Positions 6,661-8,365 of a stretch of 8,365 nucleotides of DNA are shown here, piece by piece. How positions within the stretch are numbered: position 1 is the first letter of the stretch; every line of letters begins with the position of its first letter. The position numbers and the translations under genes were made by a program. Source of the stretch: Candidatus Bipolaricaulota bacterium. Lineage in GTDB: Bacteria > Bipolaricaulota > Bipolaricaulia > RBG-16-55-9. The notes beneath the pieces were generated by a model, which was not told the origin of the DNA, did not search any database, and worked only from the letters and a program-made list of their open reading frames with translations. The DNA is taken from the NCBI GenBank assembly GCA_018609825.1, contig JAHEOA010000139.1, positions 1 through 8,365 of the forward strand. Direction: 5' to 3'.

Positions 6661-7337
6661 ACCGTCCAGAGCCGGAAGCGCCGCGCGATGGCGTAGATCG
6701 CCACCAGCAACAGCAGCGAGAAGATGAGCAGGCCGCCCGCCAGGACGTGGGCCTGCGCGTACTCCAGCCGCTCCACGTGGTTGTAGATGGCCACCGACAG
6801 CACCTGCGTTCGCCCCGGAATGCTGCCGCCGATCATCAAGACGACGCCGAACTCCCCGATTGTGTGGGCGAAGCTGAGCGTGGCGCCCATCAAGAATCCC
6901 CGTCGCGCCAACGGAACGGCCACCGTGAGGAAGCGATCCAGCGGCGAGGCGCGCAGCGTGGCGGCCGCCTCCAGGGGCAACGTCCCGACGGAGCTGAAGG
7001 CGACCTGCAAGGGCTGCACCATGAACGGCAGCGAGTAGACCACCGACCCGACGACGAGCCCCGGAAAGGAGAAGACGAGCGGCTCGCCGCCGAGGGCCTC
7101 CAGGGCTCCGCCGATGGGGCCGCGCGGGCCGAGCGCGACGAGCAGATAGAAGCCCAGAACCGTGGGGGGCAGCACCAGCGGCAGGGCGACAACGGCCTCG
7201 ATCACGGTCTTGACGGCCCGACGGCTGCGCGCCAGCCACCACGCCAAAGGCGTTCCCAGCACGATCAACACGCCCGTCGTGATCAGCGCCAGCTTGAGCG
7301 TGGTCCAGATGGCCTGGACGTCCGCGTCGGCGAGCAT
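6657..7337 (-). CDS. modB: Molybdate ABC transporter permease ModB
   Basis: Inner-membrane permease subunit, 226 residues, matching the family (about 225-230). Hydrophobic segments near 13-36, 46-69, 91-112, 147-170 and 196-217 fit about five membrane spans. The EAA loop that docks on ModC is clear ([14 protein letters not shown] at 123-136), followed by the family text [17 protein letters not shown] (155-171) and [13 protein letters not shown]. The ATG at 7337 is chosen because a GGAG sits 8 bases upstream. A GTG at 7346, overlapping the modA stop as GTGA, is an alternative that adds three residues. It ends by overlapping modC by 4 bases. A long upstream extension of the frame to 8348 is the out-of-frame shadow of modA. 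Confidence 0.95.
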   Translation of the reverse strand: MLADADVQAIWTTLKLALITTGVLIVLGTPLAWWLARSRRAVKTVIEAVVALPLVLPPTVLGFYLLVALGPRGPIGGALEALGGEPLVFSFPGLVVGSVVYSLPFMVQPLQVAFSSVGTLPLEAAATLRASPLDRFLTVAVPLARRGFLMGATLSFAHTIGEFGVVLMIGGSIPGRTQVLSVAIYNHVERLEYAQAHVLAGGLLIFSLLLLVAIYAIARRFRLWTV

Positions 7338-7342
7338 GGGCG

Positions 7343-8173
7343 TCACTCCGACGCGTCGTCGGCAGGGCCGGCGATCGCGTAGCCGAACCGGCGGAGGACC
7401 TCCGCGCCCTCGTCGCTGCGGACGAAGTCGACGAACGCCTGCGCCAGCGAGCGCTGCTCGGTCCGCGTCAGGATCACGGCCTGTTGCCGCACGGGATCGT
7501 GCATCTGCTGGGGGGGAAGCCAGCGTGAGCCCTCCGTCTCGCCCGTGGCGGGATCGATCACTTGGGAGAGCGCGACGAAGCCGAGCTCGGCGCTGCCGCT
7601 CGCGACGAACTGATGGGCCTGGCCCACGTTTCGCCCAAAGACGATCTTGGCCTCGGATCGGAGTTCGTCCCAGACGCCGCGCTCGATCATCACCTGACGC
7701 GCCGCCTCCCCGTAGGGCGCGAGCTCCGGGTCGGCCATGGCGAGGCGGCGGAAGTCGCCGTCCTCCAAGGCGTCTCCGTTCGGGTCGAGGGCGTCGACTT
7801 GGGCGCTCCAGAGGAGCGGTTGGCCGATGGCGTAGGTGACCCGACTTCCCTCGACGATGCGGCCTTCTTCCTCCAGGCGTCGGGGGCGTTCCGCGTCGGC
7901 GGCGAAGAAGACGTCGAACGGCGCGCCGTTGGCGATCTGGGTGTAGAGCGTCCCGGTGGCGCCCACGGCGAGCCGTGTGGCCCGATCCGTCTCGGCCTCG
8001 AAGCGGTCGGCCAGTCGCTCCATGGCCCGGGTGAAGTTCGCCGCCACGGCGATCGTCAGTCCGTCCTCCGCCGCCTGAGCCATGGGTCGGGGTCCGCTCG
8101 ATGCGGTCAACAGCGCCAGCGCGACGATCAACAGCCCTACGATTCGCACGAGGTCGTCGATCCAAGTGGTCAT
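7343..8173 (-). CDS. modA: Molybdate ABC transporter substrate-binding protein ModA
   Basis: Exported binding protein, 276 residues, that captures molybdate (or tungstate) and delivers it to ModB. A signal peptide covers about residues 1-35 (hydrophobic 11-23; likely cut after AQA). It belongs to the AANF type of ModA seen in Azotobacter-like proteins: [10 protein letters not shown] (42-51), [20 protein letters not shown] (71-90), [18 protein letters not shown] (141-158), [19 protein letters not shown] (182-200) and a late [11 protein letters not shown]. Relative to E. coli ModA, the ligand serines 12 and 39 align by eye with Asn46 and Thr73, as in that subfamily. There is no lipobox cysteine, so the protein is probably free in the periplasm or held by an uncut signal. 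The ATG at 8173 has AAGGAG 5 bases upstream. It is the first recognised gene of the operon. Molybdate versus tungstate preference cannot be decided here. Confidence 0.95.
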   Translation of the reverse strand: MTTWIDDLVRIVGLLIVALALLTASSGPRPMAQAAEDGLTIAVAANFTRAMERLADRFEAETDRATRLAVGATGTLYTQIANGAPFDVFFAADAERPRRLEEEGRIVEGSRVTYAIGQPLLWSAQVDALDPNGDALEDGDFRRLAMADPELAPYGEAARQVMIERGVWDELRSEAKIVFGRNVGQAHQFVASGSAELGFVALSQVIDPATGETEGSRWLPPQQMHDPVRQQAVILTRTEQRSLAQAFVDFVRSDEGAEVLRRFGYAIAGPADDASE

Positions 8174-8178
8174 GGTTG

Positions 8179-8185
8179 CTCCTTA
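8179..8185 (-). promoter_or_regulatory. Ribosome binding site of modA, overlapping an upstream stop codon
   Basis: Reads TAAGGAG on the minus strand, 5 bases before the modA ATG. Its first three bases are an in-frame TAA that closes an open frame entering from the window edge. Confidence 0.7.
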
Positions 8186-8365
8186 TGCCGCGTGGTCTTC
8201 GAATAACAGACGACCGCCATTGTCCAAATCGCGGGCCGCTCCGGCAATGGGGGCCGTCGGTCGATCGGGACCCGGACTGATCTGGAGGCACGGATCGCTC
8301 GACTTTCCGAAGCCGGACATCAAGGGGCCTCGTTCTGGCATGACGCACATCAGTGGCCGATTTGA
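8183..8365 (-). CDS. Possible 3' end of an upstream gene (hypothetical, partial)
   Basis: A minus-strand frame is open from the window edge for 60 codons and stops at TAA 8185-8183, inside the modA ribosome binding site. The peptide includes [11 protein letters not shown] and ends LLFEDHAA; I do not recognise a family. About two-thirds of its third codon positions are G or C, by count, which is not distinctive. Another minus frame is open over most of the same stretch, so chance openness in GC-rich DNA is a serious alternative. If real, it would precede modA with only 9 bases between and would make modA an internal operon gene. If not, this 192-base stretch is the modA leader and promoter. 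Confidence 0.25.
   Translation of the reverse strand, partial: SNRPLMCVMPERGPLMSGFGKSSDPCLQISPGPDRPTAPIAGAARDLDNGGRLLFEDHAA
8200..8226 (-). promoter_or_regulatory. Weak candidate promoter of the mod operon
   Basis: On the minus strand TGGACA (8226-8221) matches the -35 consensus at 5 of 6 bases. The best -10-like box, TATTCG (8205-8200), is only 15 bases away and matches 3 of 6. No ModE-type palindrome is seen near it. The assignment is tentative and conflicts with the possible upstream gene. Confidence 0.2.

Noticed and set aside
6661..7242. N-terminal extension of ModC into modB
   Set aside because: The translated text is low-complexity Ala/Arg/Gly and lies over clear ModB sequence in another frame; ModC homology starts at the ATG at 6660.
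7338..8348. N-terminal extension of ModB across modA
   Set aside because: It overlaps ModA in a different frame and is Arg/Gly-rich; ModB homology and membrane segments begin at about 7337.
8340..8365. Possible plus-strand gene start, ATG at 8340 after AAGGGG
   Set aside because: Only eight codons are visible and the spacing of 12 bases to the purine run is long; too little to call.
8174..8365. ModE operator or molybdenum-cofactor riboswitch upstream of modA
   Set aside because: No ModE-like palindrome (ATCGCTATATA-type halves) is present and I could not recognise the riboswitch core; a covariance-model search would be needed to rule it out fully.
1..8365. tRNA, rRNA, CRISPR arrays, insertion sequences or attachment sites
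   Set aside because: No cloverleaf-like sequence, short direct-repeat array, transposase or terminal inverted repeat was seen; all large frames are explained by ordinary chromosomal genes.

Overview
The window is a GC-rich (roughly two-thirds G+C) bacterial chromosomal segment with tightly packed genes, strong GGAGG-type ribosome binding sites and several TTG starts. No rRNA or other marker gene is present, so the host cannot be named. The mix of an octaheme cytochrome, molybdate uptake and a butyrate-kinase route would suit an environmental bacterium with flexible anaerobic or nitrogen metabolism. A Chloroflexota-like or similar uncultured high-GC lineage is only a guess.

Layout. (1) Positions 40-1584, minus strand: a secreted octaheme c-type cytochrome of the hydroxylamine oxidoreductase (HAO) family. 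(2) 1585-1829: a divergent intergenic region. (3) 1830-3269, plus strand: a secreted protein with an N-terminal beta-sandwich-like domain and a right-handed parallel beta-helix of strict 23-residue rungs. (4) 3270-3284: a 15-base convergent gap next to a short GC hairpin. (5) 8173 down to 3285, minus strand: one compact apparent operon of six genes in the order modA, modB, modC, moaD-like, ptb, buk. Neighbours overlap by up to 4 bases or lie at most 22 bases apart. (6) 8174-8365: the region upstream of modA, which may hold the 3' end of another minus-strand reading frame whose TAA stop lies inside the modA ribosome binding site.

How the genes work together. ModA, ModB and ModC form a complete molybdate ABC importer (periplasmic binding protein, membrane permease, ATPase). 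The MoaD-like protein is a ubiquitin-fold sulfur carrier of the kind that supplies sulfur for molybdopterin synthesis, so the first four genes belong to molybdenum acquisition and cofactor assembly. Phosphate butyryltransferase and butyrate kinase together convert an acyl-CoA to the free acid with ATP formation, or the reverse. Their placement behind molybdate uptake is unusual. It suggests, as inference only, a link to a molybdenum- or tungsten-dependent enzyme acting on acids, aldehydes or acyl-CoA substrates, encoded elsewhere. The HAO-like cytochrome and the beta-helix protein are separate transcription units with no clear functional tie to the operon. A role of the cytochrome in nitrogen-oxide chemistry, alongside molybdoenzymes such as nitrate reductase, is possible but not shown here.

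Most notable points: the molybdate/moaD/ptb/buk operon; a MoaD-like protein ending in GGGH instead of a terminal GG, with its glycine codons forming the ptb ribosome binding site; an HAO-like cytochrome with a Val where HAO enzymes usually have a His after the heme 6 motif; and the exact 23-residue glycine periodicity of the beta-helix protein.
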